In this document: positions 8,510 to 18,064 of the stretch, piece after piece
Layout of the letters: every line of letters begins with the position of its first letter
How positions within the stretch are numbered: the first letter of the stretch is position 1
NCBI GenBank assembly: GCA_905214305.1
Contig: CAJMLK010000008.1
Coordinates: 1-64,000, forward strand
Length of the DNA: 64,000 nucleotides
DNA from: an uncultured bacterium
GTDB lineage: Bacteria > Desulfobacterota > Desulfovibrionia > Desulfovibrionales > Desulfovibrionaceae
Direction of reading: 5' to 3'
Notes under the pieces: model-generated
Database searches by the model: none
What the model was told of the DNA's origin: nothing
The model's input: the letters and a program-made list of their open reading frames with translations, nothing else
Translations under genes and position numbers: made by a program

Positions 8510-8586
8510 ATAGCCAGCCTGCTTGCCTCGATTCAGGGGCAGTCAGGCGCGAAATGAACATGTTTCTTTGAGCTTCGGCTTCTTTT

Positions 8587-8629
8587 AAATACAGAAATCC
8601 CCTGGCAGTGCCAGGGGATTTCTGTATTT
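8587..8629. terminator. Bidirectional terminator-like hairpin
   Basis: A perfect 21-bp inverted repeat around a one-base centre (AAATACAGAAATCCCCTGGCA and its complement) with A/T-rich ends on both sides. It may end transcripts from purQ and from the minus-strand nitronate monooxygenase gene. Confidence 0.75.
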
Positions 8630-8961
8630 ACGGTCGTGGCTGCCTGCTGGCGGCCGTGCCGGAGATGTCGTCTTTTTCAAGGCAACTGGGCGGCTAAAAC
8701 GCCACTGCCCGGTGCGGATTTGAAAAAGTACCGCAAGGCTGTTCACTCATCACCCGGTTTGCGGGGCGCTTTCCTGCTGCAAACGACCTGAGAAGGGCCG
8801 CAATGCCGTGGACGCAGGGCAGACTGCTCCGCCATCAGGCAGATATTTCAGGCAACAACTGCCTTAAACGGCAACCATTTCAGGCGGCCATCTTTTCGGG
8901 CGGTCATCAGAGCCAGAGCAGCAGCCACTTTGCTCGGCAGGCGGCTCAGGCATTGGCAATG
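8630..8961. other. Gene-free stretch
   Basis: No convincing gene. A 16-nt string GCTAAAACGCCACTGC (8693-8708) recurs at 20618-20633 in another gene-free stretch. Confidence 0.4.
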
Positions 8962-10104
8962 CTAGCTTTTGCCGCTGTTGAACATGTTTTGCACGCTTTT
9001 GCTCAACGAAGACATGGCTTCGTCAAATTCGTGCTGCAGGCTGTCCATAAGTTCGCGCACGGACGTAATCTTGTTTACCCGTGACACGTTTGCGCCGCAA
9101 AAGGCAAAGCCACGCTCAAGGTTGCCCTTCATGGCGTTGATGAGCGCCTGAGCAATGCAATAGGGCGTTTTTTCCTGTTCGCAGGTGTGCACGCAGTGGA
9201 AGATGCACTTGAACGGCTTTTTATTGCCTTCGCGGGCTGCATGGATGAACCCGTTATCCAGAGCGCGGCCGGGCATGCCCACCGGGCTTTTGATAATGGT
9301 GATATCTTCGGCCGTGGCCGCCAGATAGGACTGCTTGAAGCGTTCGTCGGCATCGCATTCGTGGGTGGCGACAAAGCGGGTTCCCATCTGTACGCCGGAA
9401 GCGCCAAGGTCGAGAAACTTCTTGATGTCCGCGCCTGAATAGACGCCGCCTGCGGCAATGACGGGAACGGCCTTGCCATATTTGTCTTCAAAGGACTTTA
9501 CGGTTTCCACCACTTCAGGAACCAGCACTTCAAGGGAGTGGGCCGGATCGTGCAGTTCTTCGGCCTTGAAGCCGAGGTGGCCGCCCGCCTTGGGGCCTTC
9601 AACCACAAAGGCATCAGGAACGTAGTTGAAGCGGGAGATCCATTTTTTGGCAATGACCGATGCCGCACGGGCCGAGGAGACTATGGGCACGAGTTTGGTC
9701 TTAAACTCTTCCTTTTTCTCTTCGCAGGCCTGAAAAAGGTGCTTGGGCATATCCAGCGGCAGCCCGGCGCCTGAAAAGATGATGTCTGCCCGGCTTTCAA
9801 TGGCCGTGCGCACCATCTGGCTGAAGGTGGTCAGGGCCACCATGAGGTTGACGCCCACAATGCCGTTGGTCATCTGGCGGGCTTTTTCGATTTCGTTGCG
9901 CAGGGCGCGCAGGTTGGCGGTCAAGGGGTCCTTGGCTACGTCCGGCTCTTTCATGCCGATCATGGCGCCTGCGATGACGCCGATGCCGCCCTGATTTGCC
10001 ACGGCCGAGGCCAGACCTGAAAGTGATATGCCTACACCCATGCCACCCTGAACTACAGGGATCTTTGCGGTGAGATTACCTATCTTAAGTGCGGGGAAAG
10101 ACAT
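8962..10104 (-). CDS. Nitronate monooxygenase-like flavoprotein
   Basis: FMN-dependent TIM-barrel protein of the nitronate monooxygenase / 2-nitropropane dioxygenase family, which also includes the enoyl-ACP reductase FabK. The 380 residues show the N-terminal GGMGVGISLSGLASAVA flavin-binding start, GPKAGGHLGF in the middle, and AAGGVYSGADIKKFLDLGASGVQMGTRF as the phosphate-binding region. A C-terminal part with several Cys (HCVHTCEQ..PYC) is typical of the longer anaerobe versions. The true substrate is unknown; FabK-like activity is an alternative. It is a single gene downstream of addA/addB. Confidence 0.85.
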   Translation of the reverse strand: MSFPALKIGNLTAKIPVVQGGMGVGISLSGLASAVANQGGIGVIAGAMIGMKEPDVAKDPLTANLRALRNEIEKARQMTNGIVGVNLMVALTTFSQMVRTAIESRADIIFSGAGLPLDMPKHLFQACEEKKEEFKTKLVPIVSSARAASVIAKKWISRFNYVPDAFVVEGPKAGGHLGFKAEELHDPAHSLEVLVPEVVETVKSFEDKYGKAVPVIAAGGVYSGADIKKFLDLGASGVQMGTRFVATHECDADERFKQSYLAATAEDITIIKSPVGMPGRALDNGFIHAAREGNKKPFKCIFHCVHTCEQEKTPYCIAQALINAMKGNLERGFAFCGANVSRVNKITSVRELMDSLQHEFDEAMSSLSKSVQNMFNSGKS

Positions 10105-10265
10105 TTCAAGACCTCCGTCCTGACTTGCACGGACAAGCCCACCCGCCCCCTCTGGTGGTTTTCAGGCGTGCCGCGTATGGAAATTAGGCGCAACAATAGC
10201 CGCAAAACCCGCGAGACGCAACAGGTGAGAAGTCTCTTTTTCAAAGAATGCCAAAGGCCCGACAC

Positions 10266-13200
10266 TTATACAGAACACAGCCCCGCATAGGGGCACCATC
10301 GGCAATGCGTGTCGGGCCGCGCCGCGAAACAGGGCGAATATTCCATGTGCAGCAGGGGCAGGGCCAGAGCCGTATTGCAAAATCCGAGGGCAGCTTCAAG
10401 GTCTTCGTCCACAAGCCCGCCAAAGAGGGGGTGCTCTTTGCCGTCATCGCGCAATTCCACCAGAGCGGCATCCCCCAGCGGCGTCATGCCGCTGGCCTGC
10501 GCCATGCTCAGGTAGCAGGGAAGCTGCAGACTGGGCAGGCGTTCACGCAGTTCGCTGAAGAGTTTTTCCAGTTGCTGCAGATGGCCTGCATCCGCTTCCT
10601 GTGCGGGGTGCAGGGCATCGCACAACTGCCCGGCACGGGAGAAAAAGGCGAGGTCGGTCCACAGGCTGCCGTCGAGTTTTTTTATGCCGCCGGTTTTGTA
10701 GTCCAGCACATGAAACAGGCCGTCCCGCTTGTCTACGCGGTCCATTGTGCCTACAAAGGCATAATCGCGCCCGGCCAGCCGCAGGGGAACCCTGAGCTCT
10801 TTTTCCAGCGCCATGATGGTCGTCTGTTCGGGCTGGTTTTCAAGAAAACGCATGAGGCGCATGGGCGCGGCTTCTTCCAGCATGAGGCAGCTGTCGGCTG
10901 GCAGCTGCCTGCGCAGACCGTGGGCTTCAAGCTGCTCAAAAAAACGGGCGCGAACCGTTTCGGCCGAGATGTCTCCCACCCGTATGGTTTTGTGCAGGTA
11001 TGGCTCGTAAAGTGCCTTGAGCGTGTCGTGAATGCAGGTTCCCACAGCAGCGGGGTCATCCCCCTCATTGATTTCCCTTGGGGGGCGCAGCCCGCACAGA
11101 TACTGCCAGGCAAAGCGCAGGGGGCACTGCAGGTAAACGTCCAGTCGTGTGGCAGACAGCGGTTCGCGCAACAGGCGTGCCAGCGCATCGTTCATGTCGG
11201 CGCTGCGCTCAAACTGCTTTTCCTCCGCCACTGCGGCGCGCACCTCGCACACGGCGGTTTCCAACGGCGGTTCGCCGGGGGCGAGCACGGCCCCGCGTGC
11301 CAGCTCTTCCTGCCAGAGCAGCTGCTCCACAAAGCGGCTGCGGCTTTTTTTGCCGTCAAAAAGGGTTGAGCGGCTGATGCCCTCCTGCCAGAAAAATGAA
11401 ACCTCTTCAGCCCCGGCGCACAGGCGGTACAGGGTATGCGCGGCGGCCCTTTCACGACGGCGGGAGTCGGGCAGGCCCAGGGTCTGCCGCAGGGAGTCCG
11501 GCAAAAGGGGGTCCTGCGCGGGATTGCCGGGCAGCCTGTCGTCCGTGGCGTCCACAACAAACACGCGCCCAAAATGCAGCAAACGTGTCTCAAGCATGCC
11601 GAGCACCTGCAAACCGGTAAGAGGGTCTGCCTCAAAAGGCACGCGCTCCTGCCCGAGCACCTCGCGGGTCATGCCGTGCAGGGTGGTCAGGGGAAAGGGG
11701 GTACGGGCCAGCAGGTTTTCGCGCAGCACCGGCACGGTCTGCCGCATGAGCCTGTACATGGCCTCGGCGTCCAGAGGGAAGTGCCGCCACAGGTCATCGC
11801 CCCGGCGGCGCAAAAAGGAGCACAGGCCATGCAGCACGCGGGCCATGTCTTCTGTGGTTACGGCCGTGGACGGGGTGCGCACGAGGGCGTCCAGTGTTTC
11901 TTCAAGCAGCCGGGACAGAGGCTCGGGCAATTGCCCGCGACATTCCTGAATAACCTCGTCCAGGTCCACAAAGCGCGTTCCTTCGCGGATGACGCTCTCC
12001 AGCCGACGCAGGGCGTCACGCAGCAGCAGGGGGTTGCCGTCGGCGTCGCTGGTGCGCAGCATGTTCACGTACGGGTGGCGCAGGCATTGCAGAAGATGCC
12101 GCCAGTAATAGCGGCCTTCATCGCTTCTGGTGGCCTGCAGGCGCAGCAGGCCGTCCAGCAGGCGGTTCAGCGGCGAGCGCTCCAGAGGGTAGCCCATGGA
12201 CACGTTGACGTCCTTATGGGGCAAATGGTGCAGCACGGGCATGAGCAGGGAGCTGTCCGTAAGCACAATGGCCGTGGAATGTGCGGATTCCACCGGGCCG
12301 GTGCTGCCGCTGTTTTCAGGGGCGGCGCTTCCTGCTGTTTTGCCGTCAGCCTCGTTGGCGCGTTGCAGATCGCGGTGCAGGGCCAAAAGCTGCGAATGGC
12401 AGTCATAACCTGCGAAAAAACGGTATGTGGGCCGGTGCTGCCTTTCGTTTTCATCAAGCTGCAGGGCGGCGTCTGCACGGGCTTTCCAGCGGCGCATCCA
12501 CGCGGCCAGTTCTTCGCAGGCCCAGTGAGGGCGGGCGTTTTCAGCCAGAGCAGGATCGCCGTGCAGGCAAATGCCCGCTCCGGCCTGCCAGAGACGGCGC
12601 AGCAGGTGATCTTCGCCGCCGGTGAGCAGATAAAAGCCCGCCACAAGCACGGGGCGGCCATCCTGTGGGCGCAGCAGCGGCGGGATGGGGGCATCGCCGC
12701 GCGCCAGATTGAGAAGGTCAAGGGCGGGCGTTGTCCAGTTTTTTTCCAGCAAGGCGGATTCGTAGGCGCAACTGATGCGGCCAAGAGCGCCCAGCAGGGC
12801 GGCGGCAGGCGCGGCTACTTCGTCCTCCACGTGGGCGAGATCCCTTATTTCCACCATCTGCCCGTACATTTCTTCCAGCAGGGCGGCCAGCCGCAGCCCC
12901 CAGGGCAGGAAAAGGGCCATGTCCATTCGGGCAAAACGGGCGGCAAGGGTTTCGTCCTCGCGCGACAGCGCGTTGACACAGGCGTGCAGCAGGGCAACAC
13001 GGTCAAGAGTGTTGGCCGTGTGCAGGGGGGCGGCACTGCCCGAAGAACGCCAGATGCCCACGGCATCGGCCAGCGGCAGCACCTTGGGCAACAGCCCGGT
13101 GTGGCCGTCTGCGGCGTAAAGTTGCGCCATGTATCGCCAGGGGCGATTGTGGGGCACAATAAGCAGCGCGGAACCGGGACGCCCGCCCGTGATCTCGTGC

Positions 13201-13268
13201 AGATGCGCTTTGAGGGCGGGCAGAAAGGGGCGCTGCCAGGGAAAAACCAGAAAAGGCGAACTACTCAT
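10266..13268 (-). CDS. addB: AddB-like exonuclease subunit (PD-(D/E)XK, Fe-S)
   Basis: Nuclease partner of a RecBCD/AddAB-type recombination complex that processes double-strand DNA ends. The 1000-residue protein has no Walker A motif at its N terminus. It carries a C-terminal PD-(D/E)XK nuclease motif (VLDYKTGG near residue 856). Two cysteine groups, YLQCPLRFAWQYLCG near 713 and HCRWCPYAGLC at the C terminus, match the iron-sulfur staple of AddB. Its ATG overlaps the end of the helicase gene by 8 nt, so the two subunits are co-translated. The alternative name is RecB-family exonuclease. Confidence 0.8.
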   Translation of the reverse strand: MSSSPFLVFPWQRPFLPALKAHLHEITGGRPGSALLIVPHNRPWRYMAQLYAADGHTGLLPKVLPLADAVGIWRSSGSAAPLHTANTLDRVALLHACVNALSREDETLAARFARMDMALFLPWGLRLAALLEEMYGQMVEIRDLAHVEDEVAAPAAALLGALGRISCAYESALLEKNWTTPALDLLNLARGDAPIPPLLRPQDGRPVLVAGFYLLTGGEDHLLRRLWQAGAGICLHGDPALAENARPHWACEELAAWMRRWKARADAALQLDENERQHRPTYRFFAGYDCHSQLLALHRDLQRANEADGKTAGSAAPENSGSTGPVESAHSTAIVLTDSSLLMPVLHHLPHKDVNVSMGYPLERSPLNRLLDGLLRLQATRSDEGRYYWRHLLQCLRHPYVNMLRTSDADGNPLLLRDALRRLESVIREGTRFVDLDEVIQECRGQLPEPLSRLLEETLDALVRTPSTAVTTEDMARVLHGLCSFLRRRGDDLWRHFPLDAEAMYRLMRQTVPVLRENLLARTPFPLTTLHGMTREVLGQERVPFEADPLTGLQVLGMLETRLLHFGRVFVVDATDDRLPGNPAQDPLLPDSLRQTLGLPDSRRRERAAAHTLYRLCAGAEEVSFFWQEGISRSTLFDGKKSRSRFVEQLLWQEELARGAVLAPGEPPLETAVCEVRAAVAEEKQFERSADMNDALARLLREPLSATRLDVYLQCPLRFAWQYLCGLRPPREINEGDDPAAVGTCIHDTLKALYEPYLHKTIRVGDISAETVRARFFEQLEAHGLRRQLPADSCLMLEEAAPMRLMRFLENQPEQTTIMALEKELRVPLRLAGRDYAFVGTMDRVDKRDGLFHVLDYKTGGIKKLDGSLWTDLAFFSRAGQLCDALHPAQEADAGHLQQLEKLFSELRERLPSLQLPCYLSMAQASGMTPLGDAALVELRDDGKEHPLFGGLVDEDLEAALGFCNTALALPLLHMEYSPCFAARPDTHCRWCPYAGLCSV

Positions 13269-16200
13269 GCGGATAATCCTCTGCGGGCAAAAGGCCGTCG
13301 CAGCGCGGGGCAAGCTCTGAAGCTTCGTCCGGCGTCACCAGACGAAAACGGCGCTGGTCAAGGTATACCAGCAGGCCCATGACGGGGGTGCTGTCGTTTC
13401 CGCGTCCCGGAAGCAGGCCGCCAAGATATTTGCGTACCTGCTCCACATGGGCGGCTTCGGGCTGGCCGCTTTTATAGTCAATGACCAGCAGTCCCCAGGG
13501 TTCGTGAACCAGCAGGTCCATGCGCAAAAGCTGCCCCTGTGGAGTCATTATGGAATGTTCGGGCCAGCCGTTGGCGAGCCAGCGCGCGCTTTGCGGCTGA
13601 CTTGCAAACCAGTGCAACGCTTCAAATGCGCCGTGGCGCAGGGCCGCATCATCGGGAACAGACAGCGGATAATGGCGGAGGCCAAAGTTCAGGGCTGCCT
13701 GAGCATCTTCACGCGGATTGCCGGTAAGACGCAGGTGCTCCAGACAGAAATGCAGCAGATTGCCACGGTCTTCGGGCTGAAAGTCAAAAGCGGCCAGCGG
13801 GTTGCGAAATATCTTCAGGCGCGGCAGCCACTGCATGGGACGCCAGTCTTCGGTATTGGCATCCCCCACGGCGTTTTTTGCATGCCCTGCGGCATTATGC
13901 GCCGTTCCGGCAGAAAGGGGACGGTTCTGCTCCTGATCCATGCCTGTGGCAAGGCTGCCCGGCGTGGCGTCCGTGGCGGGAGTGGCGGCGGGAGTGGCGG
14001 CAGGAGTGCTTGTCGTGCCGCCGGTGTGCCGTGCATCTGGCATGGAGGGCGTGGGGGGCATGGCGGGCACGGCGGGCGTGTCCGGGCAGGCATGAGGAGC
14101 ATTGCCCGACAATGCGGGTTCTGTCTCCAGCGTGTCCGTCTCCGCATGGGCATGGTTGCCCTGCGCCGCGTCCGCGGCCGGGGGCAGGCTGCCCAGGGTG
14201 TAGGGCGGCTGGAGGCCGGCGCGCTCCCAGAGAATGTCCAGACCCGCAAGCACCGGAGACTGCCTTTTGGCCGACGTGCGGAACACATACAGCGCGTCCC
14301 GTGCGCGGGTAAAGGCGACGTAGAGCAGGTTCAGGCTTTCTCTGGCCTGCCGGGCCAGGTCTTCATAATAGGGACGGCCCAGTGCTTTCTGGTTGCGCAC
14401 CATCATGCTCAGGCCCTGACGCTCCGTGCGCAGGGGCTTGTCAGAAGCGGAAATGTTCAGTGCGGTAAAGGGGACGAAAACCACCGGCGCCTCAAGCCCC
14501 TTTGACTTGTGCACAGTCATGACCCGCACGGCGTTCATGTTTTCCGGCATGGGAACTTTTTCTTCCTGGCTTTTGGCATTCCAGTGTTCCAGAAAAGTGG
14601 AAAGCGTCGCCATGCCCTTTTCTTCCGCGCTGTGCAGCACTTCCATAAAGCGTCGCAAGAAGGTTGCGGCATCGGGAAAACGCTGTTCCACATCAAGGCG
14701 CGCATACCACTCAAGCACCGTGTCATAGGGCGTCATCAGGCCGGACTGGCTGAAAAATGGCGCCAGCAGGCTTTGCCATATGTGCGGCCAGCGCTGGCGG
14801 AAACTCTGGTACAGAAAGCCTTTCTTCTGGCGGGCGCACCAGCCGTGCAGATCGATGCCGACAAGTTCGGCGGCTTCGGGACGGCCATGAAAGATTTCGC
14901 CGGTCAGGACGGTGAGCAGGGCGATATTGTCGTCGGGACTGTCGAGAAAAGCCAGCAGGGCCACGGTCTGGACAATAAGAGGATGGGCCGAGAGCAGCAG
15001 GCTGTTTTCGGTAATGACCGGAATGCCCAGACGCACCAGATGGTCCGCCATGCGGGCCGCGCCGTCATTGCTGCGCACCAGCACCAGCACGTCCGACCAC
15101 GGGCGCTGCGGCGCCACATCGTCAAGCAGTATGCGGCCCAGACGGTCAAAAACGGCTTCGCGCAACATTTCCGAAGAGTCCGCCGCAATATCTTCCACCT
15201 GCACCAGACCACCGCCGGGCGTGTGCTCAGGACATTCCTGCCGGGTTCCCGCAAAGGCGCTCAGCAGGCTTTTGACAGAGGAATCCATTATTTCCGCAGC
15301 CATATCTTGGGGCATATCGCCGGGCAGAAGGGCACTCATGACGGCTCTGGCCGTATCCGCCTGCTCCAGAAGGGAAAAGAGGGCATTGTTGTGTTCCACC
15401 ACCTGACGGCGGCTACGCCAGTTGAACGGCAGACTGTCACGGGCCGTAGAGGTGGCAACGGCGGCAAGCCCCCGGTCTTCAAGGATGCCGTCAAAAAGCT
15501 CCGGGTCACCGTCACGCCAGCCGTAAATGGACTGTTTGACATCGCCCCCCCAGGTCAGCGATCCGCCACGCGACAGCGCTTCCTCCACCAGAGGGCGCAG
15601 CGCACGCCACTGCTCCTGGCTTGTATCCTGAAATTCGTCCACAAGGTAATGGGTAAGGCGCGCGCCCAGACGGCAGAGCGTTTCCGGCACGCCGTGATCG
15701 CCGGACAAAACCTGCTGTGCCATATGGGGGACGAGCAGGCCGGGGAGCGTTCCCTCCTGCTCCTGATTGTGCAGAAAGGCGTTGGCCAGAATACGCGCCA
15801 TGCGTATGGACGGTTCAAGGCGCAGGGCCTGCCGCAACAGCTGCCCGTCTTCGGTACATGCCTGCGCGGACCGGCTAAAAACGCCGTAGGCGTGCTCCAC
15901 CCCGGAGTCGACCGCAGCGCCCTTTTTAAAAAGCTGGGCTGCGGTGTCCTTGGTCAGAAAAGCCGAGTTTTTATATTCGCCTCTGGCCCAGGCGGTGACC
16001 GCTTTTTCCGCATTTGCCAGCCAGGGCAGGCGGGCGTCATCGGCTATCCGCAACAGATGGTCGGCAGCCTGTCTGGCGGCATGGTTAAGGGCAAACAGGC
16101 TTTGTTCAAGCTCTTCGTAGGAAGAAAGTTCGCCGTAGCGGCCCAGAAGGGCGCTGTCCAGAAGAGGGCGCAACTGGTGCAGCAGTTTTTCTCCTGCCAG

Positions 16201-16746
16201 AAAGCCCTTGCTTTGCCCGTGGTGAACCATGGCGCGGCAGACCTGCCGCAAAAGGCCACGCATGTTTTCATCACCTTGCCAGGCTTTTTCCAGCAGAAGG
16301 TCCAGATAGGGCGCAAGCGCTTCTTCGGTGGCAAAAACGGGCTGAAAGTCCGGGTGCAGCCTGAGATCAAGGGCGGCGGCGCGCACGATGAGATGGAGCA
16401 GGCTGTCGATGGTGCGGATGTTCAGCGCGCTCATGTCACGCATGATGGCGTCCACCCAGCGCCCGGCCGAATCTGAATCAAGCTCCAGCCCCGGCATGGG
16501 CTGCCCTAGAGCCGCGCTTTTGAGCTGACGGATGACCCGTTCGCGCATTTCGGTGGCGGCGGCGTTGGTAAAGGTGACAGCCAGAATGTCGCCCCAGCCG
16601 CAGGGGCCGCTGCTGCTCAGGGCGCAGGCGGGCGATGCCGCTGTGCCGGGCGCACCGCAGGCCACAAGGCGCTGCAGAAAGCAGCGCGTTAATTCATAGG
16701 TTTTTCCTGACCCGGCAGACGCTTTGACCTGACGCAGATGATGCAT
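13261..16746 (-). CDS. addA: AddA/RecB-like UvrD-family helicase-nuclease
   Basis: ATP-dependent helicase-nuclease subunit (1161 aa) paired with the AddB-like protein. The Walker A motif ASAGSGKT is at residues 9-16, VDEFQDTSQEQW near 369 is motif II, and helicase motifs LLYVAFTRARDALYV lie near 800. A C-terminal PD-(D/E)XK motif (LLVIDYKSGQ near 1090) shows it also cuts DNA. Between helicase and nuclease lies a Pro/Ala/Thr-rich low-complexity stretch (encoded around 13,920-14,100) that looks like an expanded linker. Start: ATG at 16746, only eight residues before Walker A; the ribosome site is weak (CGAGAG). Confidence 0.85.
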   Translation of the reverse strand: MHHLRQVKASAGSGKTYELTRCFLQRLVACGAPGTAASPACALSSSGPCGWGDILAVTFTNAAATEMRERVIRQLKSAALGQPMPGLELDSDSAGRWVDAIMRDMSALNIRTIDSLLHLIVRAAALDLRLHPDFQPVFATEEALAPYLDLLLEKAWQGDENMRGLLRQVCRAMVHHGQSKGFLAGEKLLHQLRPLLDSALLGRYGELSSYEELEQSLFALNHAARQAADHLLRIADDARLPWLANAEKAVTAWARGEYKNSAFLTKDTAAQLFKKGAAVDSGVEHAYGVFSRSAQACTEDGQLLRQALRLEPSIRMARILANAFLHNQEQEGTLPGLLVPHMAQQVLSGDHGVPETLCRLGARLTHYLVDEFQDTSQEQWRALRPLVEEALSRGGSLTWGGDVKQSIYGWRDGDPELFDGILEDRGLAAVATSTARDSLPFNWRSRRQVVEHNNALFSLLEQADTARAVMSALLPGDMPQDMAAEIMDSSVKSLLSAFAGTRQECPEHTPGGGLVQVEDIAADSSEMLREAVFDRLGRILLDDVAPQRPWSDVLVLVRSNDGAARMADHLVRLGIPVITENSLLLSAHPLIVQTVALLAFLDSPDDNIALLTVLTGEIFHGRPEAAELVGIDLHGWCARQKKGFLYQSFRQRWPHIWQSLLAPFFSQSGLMTPYDTVLEWYARLDVEQRFPDAATFLRRFMEVLHSAEEKGMATLSTFLEHWNAKSQEEKVPMPENMNAVRVMTVHKSKGLEAPVVFVPFTALNISASDKPLRTERQGLSMMVRNQKALGRPYYEDLARQARESLNLLYVAFTRARDALYVFRTSAKRQSPVLAGLDILWERAGLQPPYTLGSLPPAADAAQGNHAHAETDTLETEPALSGNAPHACPDTPAVPAMPPTPSMPDARHTGGTTSTPAATPAATPATDATPGSLATGMDQEQNRPLSAGTAHNAAGHAKNAVGDANTEDWRPMQWLPRLKIFRNPLAAFDFQPEDRGNLLHFCLEHLRLTGNPREDAQAALNFGLRHYPLSVPDDAALRHGAFEALHWFASQPQSARWLANGWPEHSIMTPQGQLLRMDLLVHEPWGLLVIDYKSGQPEAAHVEQVRKYLGGLLPGRGNDSTPVMGLLVYLDQRRFRLVTPDEASELAPRCDGLLPAEDYPHE

Positions 16747-16887
16747 GAATACTCTCGTGTTTTCGCACCGGGCCGCCCGGCTCCGGTATGCCAAAAAAAG
16801 TTTCGGCCGGCCGTAGCCATGTGTGCAGTTTCGCAGATAACCGGAGAAGCGCAGCGCGGGCCGTCAGCGTGCAATCATGCCAAACCG

Positions 16888-17109
16888 GCGGCCTTGAGTC
16901 GAGAAGGAAAGTCCGGACTTGGCTGCGGCGATGTTCAGAGCCGGTGTGCCAGAGAGCCGCTCCGGGAATAAGCGCCGCCCGGAATCGTGTGCATTCCCGG
17001 CGCATCACACCGAACCAGCGAGTCCGCCGTGATGGCATGCACCGGCTCAAGTGTGATGACAGGGGCCGTCTGTACGGACAGGGGGAATCATGACTGTCCT
17101 GGAGGCCGC
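16888..17109. ncRNA. Candidate structured RNA
   Basis: A 680-nt gene-free gap contains nested complementary pairs: GCGGCCT (16888) with AGGCCGC (17103); GAGCCGGTG (16938) with CACCGGCTC (17040), extended by TGCC/GGCA; GTGTG/CACAC inside; and GGACAG/CTGTCC at 17076-17099. The string GGAAAGTCCGG recalls RNase P, but the other conserved RNase P blocks are absent. Strand and identity are unknown. The remainder of the gap is AT-rich and without a clear gene. Confidence 0.3.
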
Positions 17110-17458
17110 ATAACGTCAAGAATGGATATCATAAATGGCATGACACGCTTGGTTTTTATTTAACTATAAGAAAATGTTAAACTTGTGCTTCGCTTTGACC
17201 GGGTGCTCTCAAGGTGAAACCGCCCCCAAAATATGGTCGATGCCGTACTCCTGTACGCTGGCTTGCGCAAGCTGCCCGTTGCCAATATTGCGGGTGCGTG
17301 GCGGAACTGCCTAAAATGTTTTTAAAAATAAGTCTAGATTTTATCTTGAAAATCTGCTTTAATTGTTGTAGCGCTTTATAGAACATGGTGTAAAACAAGG
17401 TTCGGCTGCTCTGTGTGCCGGACGGAACATGAAAGTACAGTTTTTTCCCGGGGGCATC

Positions 17459-17881
17459 ATGCCGCAAGTCGCAGCACGCATCAATGAAGAACAGGAACGC
17501 TGGCTCAAGGATTATTTTCGTACCAAGAGCGCCGGCGCGGAGTTTATTCTGCCCTGGGCTGTGGACACGTTCTTTCGGGCCATCACGGGCATAAAGCATA
17601 TATTCAGCGGGCCGGAACTGAAGACCATTGTCGAGGCACATAAGGATATGAAACTTATGCCCGACCACACGCGCCTTTCGTATCTCATACTGCGCGTTTC
17701 TGACGCCTGCGATGTCAACGGCGTGCATCTGCGCCACGGAGCCAGCAAATCAAGCCTTGAATCAAAAATCAAGAGCCTGGATGACACGCAGGCCACGGCC
17801 CTCATGGTATGGGCCTCGGCTTTTTGGGTCAGCCGCAACTGCTCGGCTGAAAACCTGGACGAGTACATCAAGGCGTATTGA
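17459..17881 (+). CDS. Hypothetical protein
   Basis: I do not recognise this 140-residue protein. It begins MPQVAARINEEQERWLKDYF, a pattern that resembles the start of ribbon-helix-helix or antitoxin-like proteins. The rest is a soluble helical-looking domain with no membrane segment or catalytic motif. An upstream ATG at 17429 would add ten residues. A strong terminator follows within 30 nt, so it is a single-gene unit. Codon use looks like that of its neighbours, which supports a real gene. Confidence 0.65.
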   Translation: MPQVAARINEEQERWLKDYFRTKSAGAEFILPWAVDTFFRAITGIKHIFSGPELKTIVEAHKDMKLMPDHTRLSYLILRVSDACDVNGVHLRHGASKSSLESKIKSLDDTQATALMVWASAFWVSRNCSAENLDEYIKAY

Positions 17882-17907
17882 TCTTTGTTCGTGGAATCCG
17901 TAGTTTC

Positions 17908-17930
17908 AAGGCCGCTCATGCGGCCTTTTT
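17908..17930 (+). terminator. Intrinsic terminator
   Basis: AAGGCCGC TCAT GCGGCCTT followed by a T run. It ends the hypothetical gene before panD. Confidence 0.9.
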
Positions 17931-18064
17931 CATTTTATGTATCCTGTTTTTTCCTGGAGCCGGAGTTTGCGGCCGTTGCTCCTGTCAGCGGTGGCGATCT
18001 TTCTGGTGGCAGCCTGTTTCGCCGTGCGCGATTCCGCGCGGCATGTTTTGAAAGAGAGAAAAAG

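Noticed and set aside
11436..13382. Long plus-strand frame opposite the AddB-like gene
   Set aside because: The frame is antisense to a clear nuclease gene with catalytic motifs; composition is shadow-like.
16905..16920. GGAAAGTCCGG as RNase P RNA
   Set aside because: The string matches one conserved block, but the ACAGAAA, GGTAAGAGC and CGGCTTA blocks expected from the family are missing, so rnpB is not called.
16694..17119. Minus-strand frame across the structured RNA candidate
   Set aside because: Arg/Pro/Thr-rich, no domain, overlaps the addA start; more likely a by-product of structured RNA sequence.
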